Assembly: GCA_015259105.1 (NCBI GenBank)
Contig: JABZGZ010000004.1
Coordinates: 1 to 26,229 of the forward strand
From: Atopobium sp.
Lineage (GTDB): Bacteria; Actinomycetota; Coriobacteriia; Coriobacteriales; Atopobiaceae
Direction: 5' to 3'
Length of the DNA: 26,229 nucleotides
In this document: piece by piece, positions 16,052-22,716 of the stretch
How the letters are laid out: each line of letters begins with the position of its first letter
Position numbering within the stretch: position 1 is the stretch's first letter
Notes under the pieces: generated by a model
Databases searched by the model: none
The model's input: the letters and a program-made list of their open reading frames with translations, nothing else
What the model was told of the DNA's origin: nothing
Translations under genes and position numbers: made by a program

Positions 16052-16861
16052 ATGCAGGCAAATCTGCAGGAGCTAAAAGAGACCTATTCGCGGCAGACGT
16101 ATAGTGTGTTTTCGATTAACCGCCAGCAGAAGATTGCTGACTCCCAAGTTACTTTTTCGCTTGCTCACTCTGTTTTCATCATTCCTGTATTTGGATCAGC
16201 TGAGATTACTATTGGTGGCAAAGAATTCATCTGTGAAGGAACCACAGTTGTGCACACTCCTGCAGGTCAGACCGTAACGTATCGCACACTCTACGGTCGC
16301 TCGTTTGACCATGTAAACATCTACTATGATGGTGTTCAGGGAGATACTAGCAGCCCAATCTTCAATGCGTACGCATTTGATCCTCAGGGATTCGATCGTA
16401 TTCTTGATAAGACGCTTGACCTGGAAAAACTTAACACTACCCCATCGCTGGACAACCGTGTTGCGCAGATTGTCAACGGTACCGAACTCATCAAATCAAT
16501 GTTCCTGCTCACCAACAGCCAAAAAGTCCAGGAGAGCATGGCCGAGGCTCGCACGTACATTGAGCTCCACTTTGCAGATCCAATTACCATTCCTGGTCTG
16601 GCTAAACGCTGTGGCATGAGTACTCAGCGCTTCTCCAACAATTTTGTTCAAACATTTGGCGTTCGCCCTATGACATTCATCATTGCAAAGCGTCTTGACC
16701 ATGCTCAGCAGCTGCTTCAATCTGGTCTTTCTGTCCGCGAGACCTCCGAGGCGGTTGGTTACAATGATCCGTTCTACTTCAGCAGGCTTTATAAGAAGCA
16801 CATGGGCGTAACACCTCAGGACGTTCATGACAGCTATGAGGGAAATGTCCTGATTAAGTAA
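16052..16861 (+). CDS. AraC/XylS-family transcriptional regulator
   Basis: 269 residues. The N-terminal half is cupin-like (FIIPVFGSAEITIGGKEF, then VVHTPAGQTVTYRT) and probably binds the effector. The C-terminal ~100 residues (about 163-262) are the double helix-turn-helix: MAEARTYIELHFADPITIPGLA, MSTQRFSNNFVQTFGVRP and the signature VGYNDPFYFSRLYKKHMGVTP. Start ATG with AGGAG 8 bp upstream. It is convergent with the KduD-like/KdgT pair, whose promoter is 3 kb away at the other end, so it is a candidate but unproven regulator of ketodeoxygluconate uptake; it may also act on its own divergent region (15683-15762). Confidence 0.9.
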   Translation: MQANLQELKETYSRQTYSVFSINRQQKIADSQVTFSLAHSVFIIPVFGSAEITIGGKEFICEGTTVVHTPAGQTVTYRTLYGRSFDHVNIYYDGVQGDTSSPIFNAYAFDPQGFDRILDKTLDLEKLNTTPSLDNRVAQIVNGTELIKSMFLLTNSQKVQESMAEARTYIELHFADPITIPGLAKRCGMSTQRFSNNFVQTFGVRPMTFIIAKRLDHAQQLLQSGLSVRETSEAVGYNDPFYFSRLYKKHMGVTPQDVHDSYEGNVLIK

Positions 16862-16930
16862 CTTCTCTGCTTCAGGTTGCTTGCAGAAATCACTTGTAGC
16901 AAAACCTGGTCGTAGGTTTATCACAAAGTT

Positions 16931-16963
16931 AAGGGTCAGAACGTTCCGTTCTGACCCTTTTTT
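16931..16963 (+). terminator. Terminator of the AraC-type gene
   Basis: Perfect 13-bp stem AAGGGTCAGAACG (16931-16943) / CGTTCTGACCCTT (16947-16959) with a 3-nt loop and a T6 run. Confidence 0.93.
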
Positions 16964-17033
16964 GCATAATCGGGTCATAAAATGCATTCCTGTGAATACG
17001 TAATTTTTGTACTCAAAATTATGTGCCGAAAAA

Positions 17034-17181
17034 GGTAAAAAACCTGTTTAGTTGGAAATGAAAAATGAAAATTAGCCGATTTATCTCCAACTAAGACGAT
17101 TTTTTACCGCACCAAAAACTTTTATCTGGGCAAACGTTGTATGCAGAAAAATGAGACTTCCAACTAAACGGATTTTTTACC
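17034..17181. repeat. Three copies of a 23-bp element (one inverted, two direct)
   Basis: The element reads TCCAACTAA-5 to 6 variable bases-TTTTTTACC. Copies are at 17034-17056 (complement strand), 17086-17108 and 17159-17181. Both ends are identical in all three; only the middle differs (ACAGG, GACGA, ACGGA region). The gap 16964-17296 contains no gene that I can support. Function unknown: operator cluster, small-RNA sites or a remnant of a mobile repeat. Confidence 0.85.
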
Positions 17182-17296
17182 ACTTGGAGACTTATTCGAG
17201 CGTTTTCCGAAGAATCTGAGCCATCCGCTGCCCACTTATCAGCCGTCTATCAGCATACTTCGAGCGTCTCTGCAAGAAACCAAAGACGCGTGAGCC

Positions 17297-17332
17297 ACAA
17301 AAAATCCCAGCACCCGAAGGTGCTGGGATTTT
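17297..17332 (-). terminator. Terminator of the KduD-like/KdgT operon
   Basis: Perfect 14-bp stem AAAATCCCAGCACC (17301-17314) / GGTGCTGGGATTTT (17319-17332) with a CGAA tetraloop (read leftward: TTCG, a very stable loop) and a T6 run. Confidence 0.93.
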
Positions 17333-17354
17333 GCACTTGAAACTTTAAGGGCAA

Positions 17355-18350
17355 TTAAGCAGCCTCAACAACTTCCTCGGAAGCGTTGTCTTTCTTAGCA
17401 AAGTGCTCAGCAACGTAACCAGTGATCAAAGGAGTCAGGATTGCAGTAACGATAACTGCAGCTGCTACCTGTGCGTTTGCTGTTGCAAGAGCAGCTCCGC
17501 CATACAGAGCTGGGTTAGCCTCTGCCATAGCAGCAGGTGTAAGTGCATTTGCACCTGCGCAGGAAGAAATAGCAACACCAGCAATACCAGTTCCGCCAGT
17601 TGCTCGATCAACAAAGTAGTTGATAAAGCCACCGCAAACAGAGCAGATAACGCCAAGCAGAATACCTGCAGGACCAGCCATGATGAGGGAATCGAACTTC
17701 ATAGTGGTTCCCATAGCAAAGAAGGTCATGACAATAATTGCTGGCAGCGCGCTGGTCAGCATCTTCTTCATGGATGGGAAGAAGTTGCCAAGCAGAATAC
17801 CAATAATAATTGGCAGAACTGCACCAAGCAAAGACCAGTTGATTGGCGACTGACCAGTTGCACCAAGAGCAAGCATGGTAACTGGAGGGCCAACAACCAG
17901 CGTAGTAATTGCGACTGCACCCTGCTCATACTCATTACCGTAGTCGGCCATCAGACCTGCGTACATGGAGTTGTTTGCACCAGAGCAAGCAGCAAGGATG
18001 ACCATAGAAGAAAGACCAAGCAGGTTGTCGTTCAGGAAGAACAGAACAGCAAGGCCAAGAGCAACGCAGAACACAACCTTAGAAATAATGATGATTGCGC
18101 CGCGAAGTGCTGCCTTTGGTGCGCTCTTGAACGAAATAGTTGCGCCAACGCACAGCATAAAGGCGCCAACCAGAGCAGCAGTACCCTTAACGGTCATTGC
18201 TGCGGTAAAGCTGCCGAGCGTTGGGAATACCTCTGGGAAAAATGTGTTCATGAAAACACCAAGCAGCAGAGGAATCAGAATGTTTGCACCTGGGATGCGG
18301 CCCAGTGCCTTAAATGGGTGCTGAATAGAAATTGGTTCTTTTGTAGACAT
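17355..18350 (-). CDS. kdgT: 2-keto-3-deoxygluconate permease, KdgT family
   Basis: A 331-residue integral membrane protein with about ten hydrophobic helices. Segments fit the KdgT family: GRIPGANILIPLLLGVFMNT at the N-terminus, LAACSGANNSMYAGLMADYG, and AISSCAGANALTPAAMAEAN. The family imports 2-keto-3-deoxygluconate with protons; E. coli KdgT is about the same length. I choose ATG 18350 over two upstream in-frame TTG codons, because AGGTG sits 7 bp before it. That ribosome site overlaps the stop codon of the dehydrogenase gene, so the two are translationally linked in one operon. Confidence 0.88.
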   Translation of the reverse strand: MSTKEPISIQHPFKALGRIPGANILIPLLLGVFMNTFFPEVFPTLGSFTAAMTVKGTAALVGAFMLCVGATISFKSAPKAALRGAIIIISKVVFCVALGLAVLFFLNDNLLGLSSMVILAACSGANNSMYAGLMADYGNEYEQGAVAITTLVVGPPVTMLALGATGQSPINWSLLGAVLPIIIGILLGNFFPSMKKMLTSALPAIIVMTFFAMGTTMKFDSLIMAGPAGILLGVICSVCGGFINYFVDRATGGTGIAGVAISSCAGANALTPAAMAEANPALYGGAALATANAQVAAAVIVTAILTPLITGYVAEHFAKKDNASEEVVEAA

Positions 18351-18360
18351 CAACAATCAC

Positions 18361-19113
18361 CTAGTCCATTACGATGCCGCCGTCGCAGTCGCCAACCTCA
18401 CCGTTGACGAAGCTTGCAGCGTCGGAAGCAAAGAACAGTACCATCTGTGCAGGCTCAGATGCCTGTGCAGGACGACCAAGAGGAATGATGCCTACGACCT
18501 TCTTGTACTTCTCCTCATCGTTGGAGAGTGCAGTGGTCATATCTGTAATGGTGAAAGATGGGCAAACTGCGTTACAAGAAATGCCGTACTTGCCGCCCTC
18601 TTTAGCGATAGCCTTGGTAAAGCCGTTCATACCAGCCTTGGAAGATGCATAAGCAACGGTGCCAAGGAGGCCGCCGCCAATCTTGCCTGCGACGGAAGAA
18701 ACGTTAACAATACGAGCGCCGCCACGGTCAATAAAGTGCTGCCACAGAGCGTGAGTTACGTTGTAAGTACCAGTGAGGTTGGTGTTGATGGTGTTGTTCC
18801 ACTCTTTGTCGTCAACCTCGGTGAAAGGAACGGAGCTAATGCGACCAGCGCAGTTGATAAGAACGTTGACGTCGCCGCACTCCTCAAGAATCTGAGCAAT
18901 GGTCTTCTTAACGCCCTCTGCGTCTGCAATGTCCATTGTGTAGAAGAAGTTACCCTCGCCAAGCTCCTCGACAAACTTGCGGCCAGTGTCCTCGTGACGA
19001 GAGCAAACGATTACGTGTCCACCTCCAGCAACAATACCCTTGGAGATCTCAGCGCCAATACCAGCGCTTCCGCCTGTAACCAGAACCAACTTACCTGTAA
19101 AATCGAATGCCAT
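18361..19113 (-). CDS. Short-chain dehydrogenase/reductase, probably KduD-like
   Basis: A 250-residue classical SDR. The nucleotide-binding TGGSAGIGAEIS is at residues 14-25, NCAG near 87-90, and the catalytic Ser (NVSSVAG) and YASSK are in the expected places. The length and pairing with KdgT suggest 2-dehydro-3-deoxy-D-gluconate 5-dehydrogenase (KduD) or a related sugar-acid dehydrogenase; the SDR sequence alone does not prove the substrate. No KduI, KDG kinase or aldolase gene is in the window. Start ATG 19113 with GGAGAG just upstream. First gene of the operon. Confidence 0.85.
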   Translation of the reverse strand: MAFDFTGKLVLVTGGSAGIGAEISKGIVAGGGHVIVCSRHEDTGRKFVEELGEGNFFYTMDIADAEGVKKTIAQILEECGDVNVLINCAGRISSVPFTEVDDKEWNNTINTNLTGTYNVTHALWQHFIDRGGARIVNVSSVAGKIGGGLLGTVAYASSKAGMNGFTKAIAKEGGKYGISCNAVCPSFTITDMTTALSNDEEKYKKVVGIIPLGRPAQASEPAQMVLFFASDAASFVNGEVGDCDGGIVMD

Positions 19114-19255
19114 GCTCTCTCTCCTTATTTTTCACGAGCACAAACCATTGGAAAACAAATAAATTCTAGCCATATTCACATAATTTTCTAGACAAAAAAT
19201 ATTTTTAAACCACAAATCCTATGGTCAATACGTTAAAAGAAACTAATTTGCTTAA

Positions 19256-19277
19256 AATGTGACATAAATGACACATT
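19256..19277. promoter_or_regulatory. Inverted repeat, candidate operator
   Basis: AATGTG (19256-19261) and CACATT (19272-19277) flank a 10-nt spacer, in an AT-rich divergent gap (19114-19345) between the dehydrogenase operon and the metal transporter. The half-sites TGTGA/TGACACA recall a CRP/Fnr-type box with a longer spacer. It is 143 bp upstream of the dehydrogenase start, so it could regulate that operon. Confidence 0.35.
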
Positions 19278-19345
19278 AAATTTCACGTTCAACCTATTGG
19301 ACATTTGTCTGCAAACTGAAGTCTTTTTCTTTCCTCAAAAATCTC

Positions 19346-19380
19346 AAAAGTTAGACATAGCTAACTTTTAGGAATACAAT
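19346..19380 (+). promoter_or_regulatory. Promoter and palindromic operator of the metal ABC operon
   Basis: AAAAGTTAG (19346-19354) and CTAACTTTT (19361-19369) are perfect 9-bp arms with a 6-nt spacer. TAGACA (19352-19357), a 17-bp spacer and TACAAT (19375-19380) form the promoter, so the palindrome covers the -35 box. This arrangement fits a metal-dependent repressor; a DtxR/MntR-type protein is my best guess given the transporter type. Confidence 0.6.
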
Positions 19381-19382
19381 AT

Positions 19383-19394
19383 GGCGAGAAACCC
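19383..19394. repeat. Dispersed motif copy at the transcription start of the metal operon
   Basis: GGCGAGAAACCC, in reverse orientation, begins 3 bp after the -10 box and would be the first transcribed sequence of the operon leader. Confidence 0.85.
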
Positions 19395-19497
19395 GTTGAG
19401 CTCGTAGCTCCAAACTCCTAACTCTTGGCCTCACGCTATCAGTTTCTTGCTTTCAGTCCCGTAGCTACCTGCTCTCATCTCTTTGAAGGAAGTCGCC

Positions 19498-20520
19498 ATG
19501 AAACATCGCTGCACGCATAACCCGGCAGTCGCAAACCCACACCCGCACGCTACCCGCAATCCTCTCCTAACCCGCAGGTCAGCGCTGACCTTGCTCAGCG
19601 CAAGTTCCGCAGCAGCCATCGCTTCTCTCGCCGCGTGTGGCCCACGCGATTCTGCTACCAGCTCAAGCTCCGCGCAAAACCCAAACTCCTCGGCTCCCCT
19701 TGTTTTGACCACTTTTACCGTCATCCAAGACATGGCTTCTCGCGTTGCGGGAGAGTTCTGCCAGGTAGAGTCCATCACCAAGGCCGGCGCCGAGATCCAC
19801 GACTACGAGCCAACACCCGACGACCTCAAGCGCGCACAGAAAGCCCAGCTCATCCTCAACAACGGCCTGGGGCTTGAGCGCTGGTTTGAGCGCTTCGTCG
19901 ATGACTCGCCTGCTCAACGCGCCGACCTCAGCGAAGGCATCACCGCCATCCCCATCGCCGAAGGTGACTACCAGGGCCAAGCCAATCCGCACGCGTGGAT
20001 GTCGCCCACAAACGGCAAGATCTACGTCGAGAATATCGTCCGCGCGCTCAGCAACCTTGTCCCTGACCACGCCAAGGACTTCGAGGCCAACGGCGACGCA
20101 TACAAAAAGGAACTCGACAACATCTCCTCTCATCTAATCGAGGAGCTCAGCTCGATGCCGGAAAACCAGCGCACGCTGGTGACCTGCGAGGGAGCGTTCT
20201 CGTACCTGTGCCGCGACACCAACATGCAGGAGCTCTACCTCTGGGCCGTTAACGCGGCCGATGAAGGCACTCCGCAGCAGATCGCAAAGGTCGTTGAGAC
20301 CGTAAAAGCCCAGCAAATTCCTGCGGTGTTCTGCGAGTCTACGGTAAGCCCTAAAGCAATGCAGCAGGTAGCCGACGAGACGGGCGCCACTCTCAAAACT
20401 GACGAGAAAAACATCTTGTATGTTGACTCCCTCTCGGAAGCCGATGGTCCCGTTCCCACCTATCTTGACCTGCTACAACACGATGCGGACGCAATCGTAT
20501 CCGGTCTTATGGGAAGGTAG
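19498..20520 (+). CDS. Metal ABC transporter substrate-binding lipoprotein (Mn/Zn, cluster A-I)
   Basis: 340 residues. A Tat-like lipoprotein signal is present: R26-R27 (TRRSALTLL), a hydrophobic Ala/Ser core and the lipobox LAAC with Cys47. The mature part matches PsaA/MntA/SitA-type receptors, with the likely metal ligands H101 (EIHDYEPTPDD), H165 (NPHAWMSP), E231 (CEGAFSYL) and D310 (YVDSLSEADG). His-His-Glu-Asp is the Mn-type set, whereas ZnuA-type proteins use a third His and often a His-rich loop, absent here. ATG 19498 has GAAGGAAG upstream; the TTG at 19483 lies before that ribosome site. The N-terminus before the twin Arg is His/Pro-rich. Codon use is conspicuously C-ending and GC-rich compared with the two genes that follow. 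First gene of the operon. Confidence 0.9.
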   Translation: MKHRCTHNPAVANPHPHATRNPLLTRRSALTLLSASSAAAIASLAACGPRDSATSSSSAQNPNSSAPLVLTTFTVIQDMASRVAGEFCQVESITKAGAEIHDYEPTPDDLKRAQKAQLILNNGLGLERWFERFVDDSPAQRADLSEGITAIPIAEGDYQGQANPHAWMSPTNGKIYVENIVRALSNLVPDHAKDFEANGDAYKKELDNISSHLIEELSSMPENQRTLVTCEGAFSYLCRDTNMQELYLWAVNAADEGTPQQIAKVVETVKAQQIPAVFCESTVSPKAMQQVADETGATLKTDEKNILYVDSLSEADGPVPTYLDLLQHDADAIVSGLMGR

Positions 20521-20528
20521 CGTTCTCA

Positions 20529-21281
20529 ATGAATCTTTGTGTTTCGCAACTTTGCGCCTGGTACGAGAAAAAAGACCGCGAGAAACCCATTATTTATGAC
20601 GTGAATTTCTCGCTAGCAACAGGAGATCTTTGCGCACTTGTTGGCGTCAATGGCGCCGGTAAATCTACGCTCTTCAAAGCACTGATGGACACCATCGCAT
20701 GGGAGGGGTCACTTACTTGGGATCAGCAACCTCTTTCACAAGCACGTAAGCAGGGCAAAATCGCGTACGTCCCTCAAACTGAGGCAATTGACGCAACGTT
20801 TCCGCTGCTTGTAAAAGACGTTGTTATGCAGGGTAGATACGTTCATCAGGGTTGGATGCGCATACCTTCCGCTCAGGACAAAGAGCTGGTTGCCCAAGCA
20901 CTCGAACGCGTTAACCTGGCCGACCTTGCGGATCGTCCACTTGCCCAGCTCTCCGGAGGACAAAGAAAGCGTGTTTTTGTAGCGCGCGGAATTGCACAAG
21001 CCGCTGAACTCATATTTCTTGATGAACCATTTGCGGGGGTAGACGCTCGCTCTGAGGCCATCATTACCGAACAGCTCAATAACCTCAGTAAAGAAGGCAA
21101 AACATTGCTTGTTTCAATTCACGACATCAACCTGGCTCAGCAAAAATTCCCGCTTTGCCTGGTCATCAATAAAACCATCACCGCGCAGGGTTCCTCAAAA
21201 GAAATTCTTTCTGGAGACGCCCTCCTGCAGAACCTTGGAATTTCTGAAGACACCCACATTGAGGAGGTGCTCCATGCCTGA
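20529..21281 (+). CDS. Metal ABC transporter ATP-binding protein
   Basis: A 250-residue ABC ATPase: Walker A GVNGAGKST at 39-47, Q-loop VPQTEAIDATFPL at 81-93 (the typical metal-transport form), signature LSGGQRKR at 141-148, Walker B LIFLDEP at 161-167, and H-loop VSIHD. It energises import through the next gene's permease. It starts 8 bp after the binding protein's stop and overlaps the permease start by 8 bp. A motif copy (20578-20588) encodes REKP just after the N-terminus. Confidence 0.93.
   Translation: MNLCVSQLCAWYEKKDREKPIIYDVNFSLATGDLCALVGVNGAGKSTLFKALMDTIAWEGSLTWDQQPLSQARKQGKIAYVPQTEAIDATFPLLVKDVVMQGRYVHQGWMRIPSAQDKELVAQALERVNLADLADRPLAQLSGGQRKRVFVARGIAQAAELIFLDEPFAGVDARSEAIITEQLNNLSKEGKTLLVSIHDINLAQQKFPLCLVINKTITAQGSSKEILSGDALLQNLGISEDTHIEEVLHA
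20578..20588. repeat. Dispersed motif copy inside the ABC ATPase gene
   Basis: GCGAGAAACCC, read as Arg-Glu-Lys-Pro (residues 17-20). A near copy AATTTCTCGCT follows at about 20604 in the opposite orientation. Confidence 0.85.
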
Positions 21282-22110
21282 GGTAGATATTCTCCAATAC
21301 GCATTCATGCAGCGAGCCCTCATCACCGGAATTGCAACCGCCATAGTCTGCGGGCTTTTGAGCTGCTGGATTACTCATATGGGATGGTCGCTCATGGGCG
21401 ACGCCATCTCCCACTCTATTCTCCCGGGCGTAGTTATCGCTCACCTGCTGGGACTTCCCTATCTAGTGGGAGCACTTGTGTTTGCTCTTATTACCGTGGT
21501 GTTGGTCGGACAAGTCAAAAAGAGTCAAATCGTACGACCTGATACTGCTATCGGCATTGTATTTACTACGTTTTTTGCGCTGGGAACTGTTCTCATATCA
21601 AAGGTTCCAAGCCAAATCAACTTATCGCACATACTCTTTGGCAATCTTTTAGGAGTAACCACTCCCGATATGCTGCAAGTTATTTGCATCGGTCTGCCAA
21701 TTGCAATTCTGCTTATCCTTAAAAATAAGGACCTGACCTTGCTTTCATTTGATCCAACACAGGTCCAGGCAATCGGCCTTTCCACTAAAACGCTCACTTC
21801 ATTCTTACTTGTTGCCCTAGCCCTCGCGATTGTCATATCACTGCAGGCAGTTGGCGTAATTTTGTCCGTTTCGCTCCTTATTGTTCCAGGCGCTTGCGCA
21901 AGACTTCTTACCAATCAGATGCGCCATATGCTCTGGATTTCTCCGCTCATTGCTACGGTCAGCGTTTTAATTGGAATAACAGGCAGTTATTACCTAGATG
22001 CCTCTTCTGGAGGCATGATTGGATTAACCCTCGGCGTGGTTTTTTGCATCATTTTTATACTAAAGAGTTTACCTAGGTTTACTTTTGGGCATATACTAGA
22101 CAAGAACTAA
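21274..22110 (+). CDS. Metal ABC transporter permease (ABC-3 family)
   Basis: A 278-residue ABC-3 permease with about eight hydrophobic helices. Family landmarks: QRALITGIATAIVCGLLSCW, the GDAISHSILPGVVIAHLLG coupling segment, AIGIVFTTFFALGTVLIS, and LQAVGVILSVSLLIVPGACARLL. I choose ATG 21274 with GAGGAGG 6 bp upstream; it overlaps the ATPase stop (ATGCCTGA). A short gene follows after 13 bp. Confidence 0.92.
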   Translation: MPEVDILQYAFMQRALITGIATAIVCGLLSCWITHMGWSLMGDAISHSILPGVVIAHLLGLPYLVGALVFALITVVLVGQVKKSQIVRPDTAIGIVFTTFFALGTVLISKVPSQINLSHILFGNLLGVTTPDMLQVICIGLPIAILLILKNKDLTLLSFDPTQVQAIGLSTKTLTSFLLVALALAIVISLQAVGVILSVSLLIVPGACARLLTNQMRHMLWISPLIATVSVLIGITGSYYLDASSGGMIGLTLGVVFCIIFILKSLPRFTFGHILDKN

Positions 22111-22123
22111 GAAAGGAGGACCA

Positions 22124-22267
22124 ATGCATACTACACTGAGCGCTTCAAAAGCCCAGCTTACTCACGCGACTCGTGCGCAAAAGCTCTTGCACAGGCAAGC
22201 ATCAGCGGCATTAAGAACATCCATTGGTCTTATGATCGGAGCTCTTCTTATTGCAATTGTCCATTAA
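22124..22267 (+). CDS. 47-residue membrane peptide at the end of the metal transport operon
   Basis: ATG at 22124 has a very strong AAAGGAGG 6 bp upstream and a TAA at 22265-22267. The peptide has a polar basic first half (HATRAQKLLHRQASAALR) and a hydrophobic C-terminal helix (TSIGLMIGALLIAIVH). It begins 13 bp after the permease stop and before the operon terminator, so it is almost surely cotranscribed. I recognise no family. By position it could be a small accessory subunit or modulator of the transporter; this is inference. Codon use looks ordinary. Confidence 0.7.
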   Translation: MHTTLSASKAQLTHATRAQKLLHRQASAALRTSIGLMIGALLIAIVH

Positions 22268-22295
22268 GGCTTCATCTCATAAATCACCCAGATTT

Positions 22296-22339
22296 GGCGA
22301 GAAACCCCCTCCTATTCAAAGGGTTTCTCGCTAAATTTT
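22296..22339 (+). terminator. Terminator built from an inverted pair of the dispersed motif
   Basis: GCGAGAAACCC (22297-22307) pairs perfectly with GGGTTTCTCGC (22321-22331) across 13 nt, followed by TAAATTTTT. It ends the metal operon and may also serve the convergent membrane-protein operon that stops at 22339. The stem is exactly the window-wide motif in both orientations, as seen with uptake sequences in Haemophilus and Neisseria. Confidence 0.85.
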
Positions 22340-22716
22340 TATATAAGTGTTTGAACGAGAATACCCACAGACACCGACGCAAGGTTAGACAAGATTGAAA
22401 GTGTCCATGGAGCGTCGCTTACTCTTTTTACCTTGTAAATTAAACCCTCAACAGCAATGACGGCCAGTTCAACGGCAATAACACAGCCGTAATACTGCGC
22501 ACTATCCGCGACCCAATCCATGCAAGCGCTGGTAATATAAACGGCAATTGGATTAGTAAAAATCTGAGCTGCAACAACAATCAGAAGCGCCTGTTTATTT
22601 TTAATGCCGAGCAAACGCGCAACGGTAAGCTCAACAACAATGGTCAGAACCAGGCAAAACGTATACGTTTGAATCGTCGTGATAAAAAACGGCGAGAAAA
22701 CTGGCCCACTAGTCAT
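22339..22716 (-). CDS. Small integral membrane protein of unknown function
   Basis: 125 residues with about three to four hydrophobic helices (residues ~8-28, 37-60, 72-92, 108-125), including KNKQALLIVVAAQIFTNPIAVYI and VIAVELAVIAVEGLIYKV. Conserved polar residues within membrane segments (N/P in TNP, E in VELAVIAVEG) suggest more than an anchor, but I recognise no family. ATG 22716 overlaps the MFS stop by 8 bp (ATGACTAG), so translation is coupled; an upstream in-frame extension would read through the MFS gene's tandem repeat and is not credible. Confidence 0.7.
   Translation of the reverse strand: MTSGPVFSPFFITTIQTYTFCLVLTIVVELTVARLLGIKNKQALLIVVAAQIFTNPIAVYITSACMDWVADSAQYYGCVIAVELAVIAVEGLIYKVKRVSDAPWTLSILSNLASVSVGILVQTLI

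Noticed and set aside
17403..18407. Long open frame opposite kdgT
   Set aside because: Cys/Ser/Asn-rich nonsense protein antisense to a strongly supported transporter; a compositional shadow.
21109..21273. Longer permease start
   Set aside because: Would overlap the ATPase gene by over 170 bp; ATG 21274 with GAGGAGG is clearly preferred.
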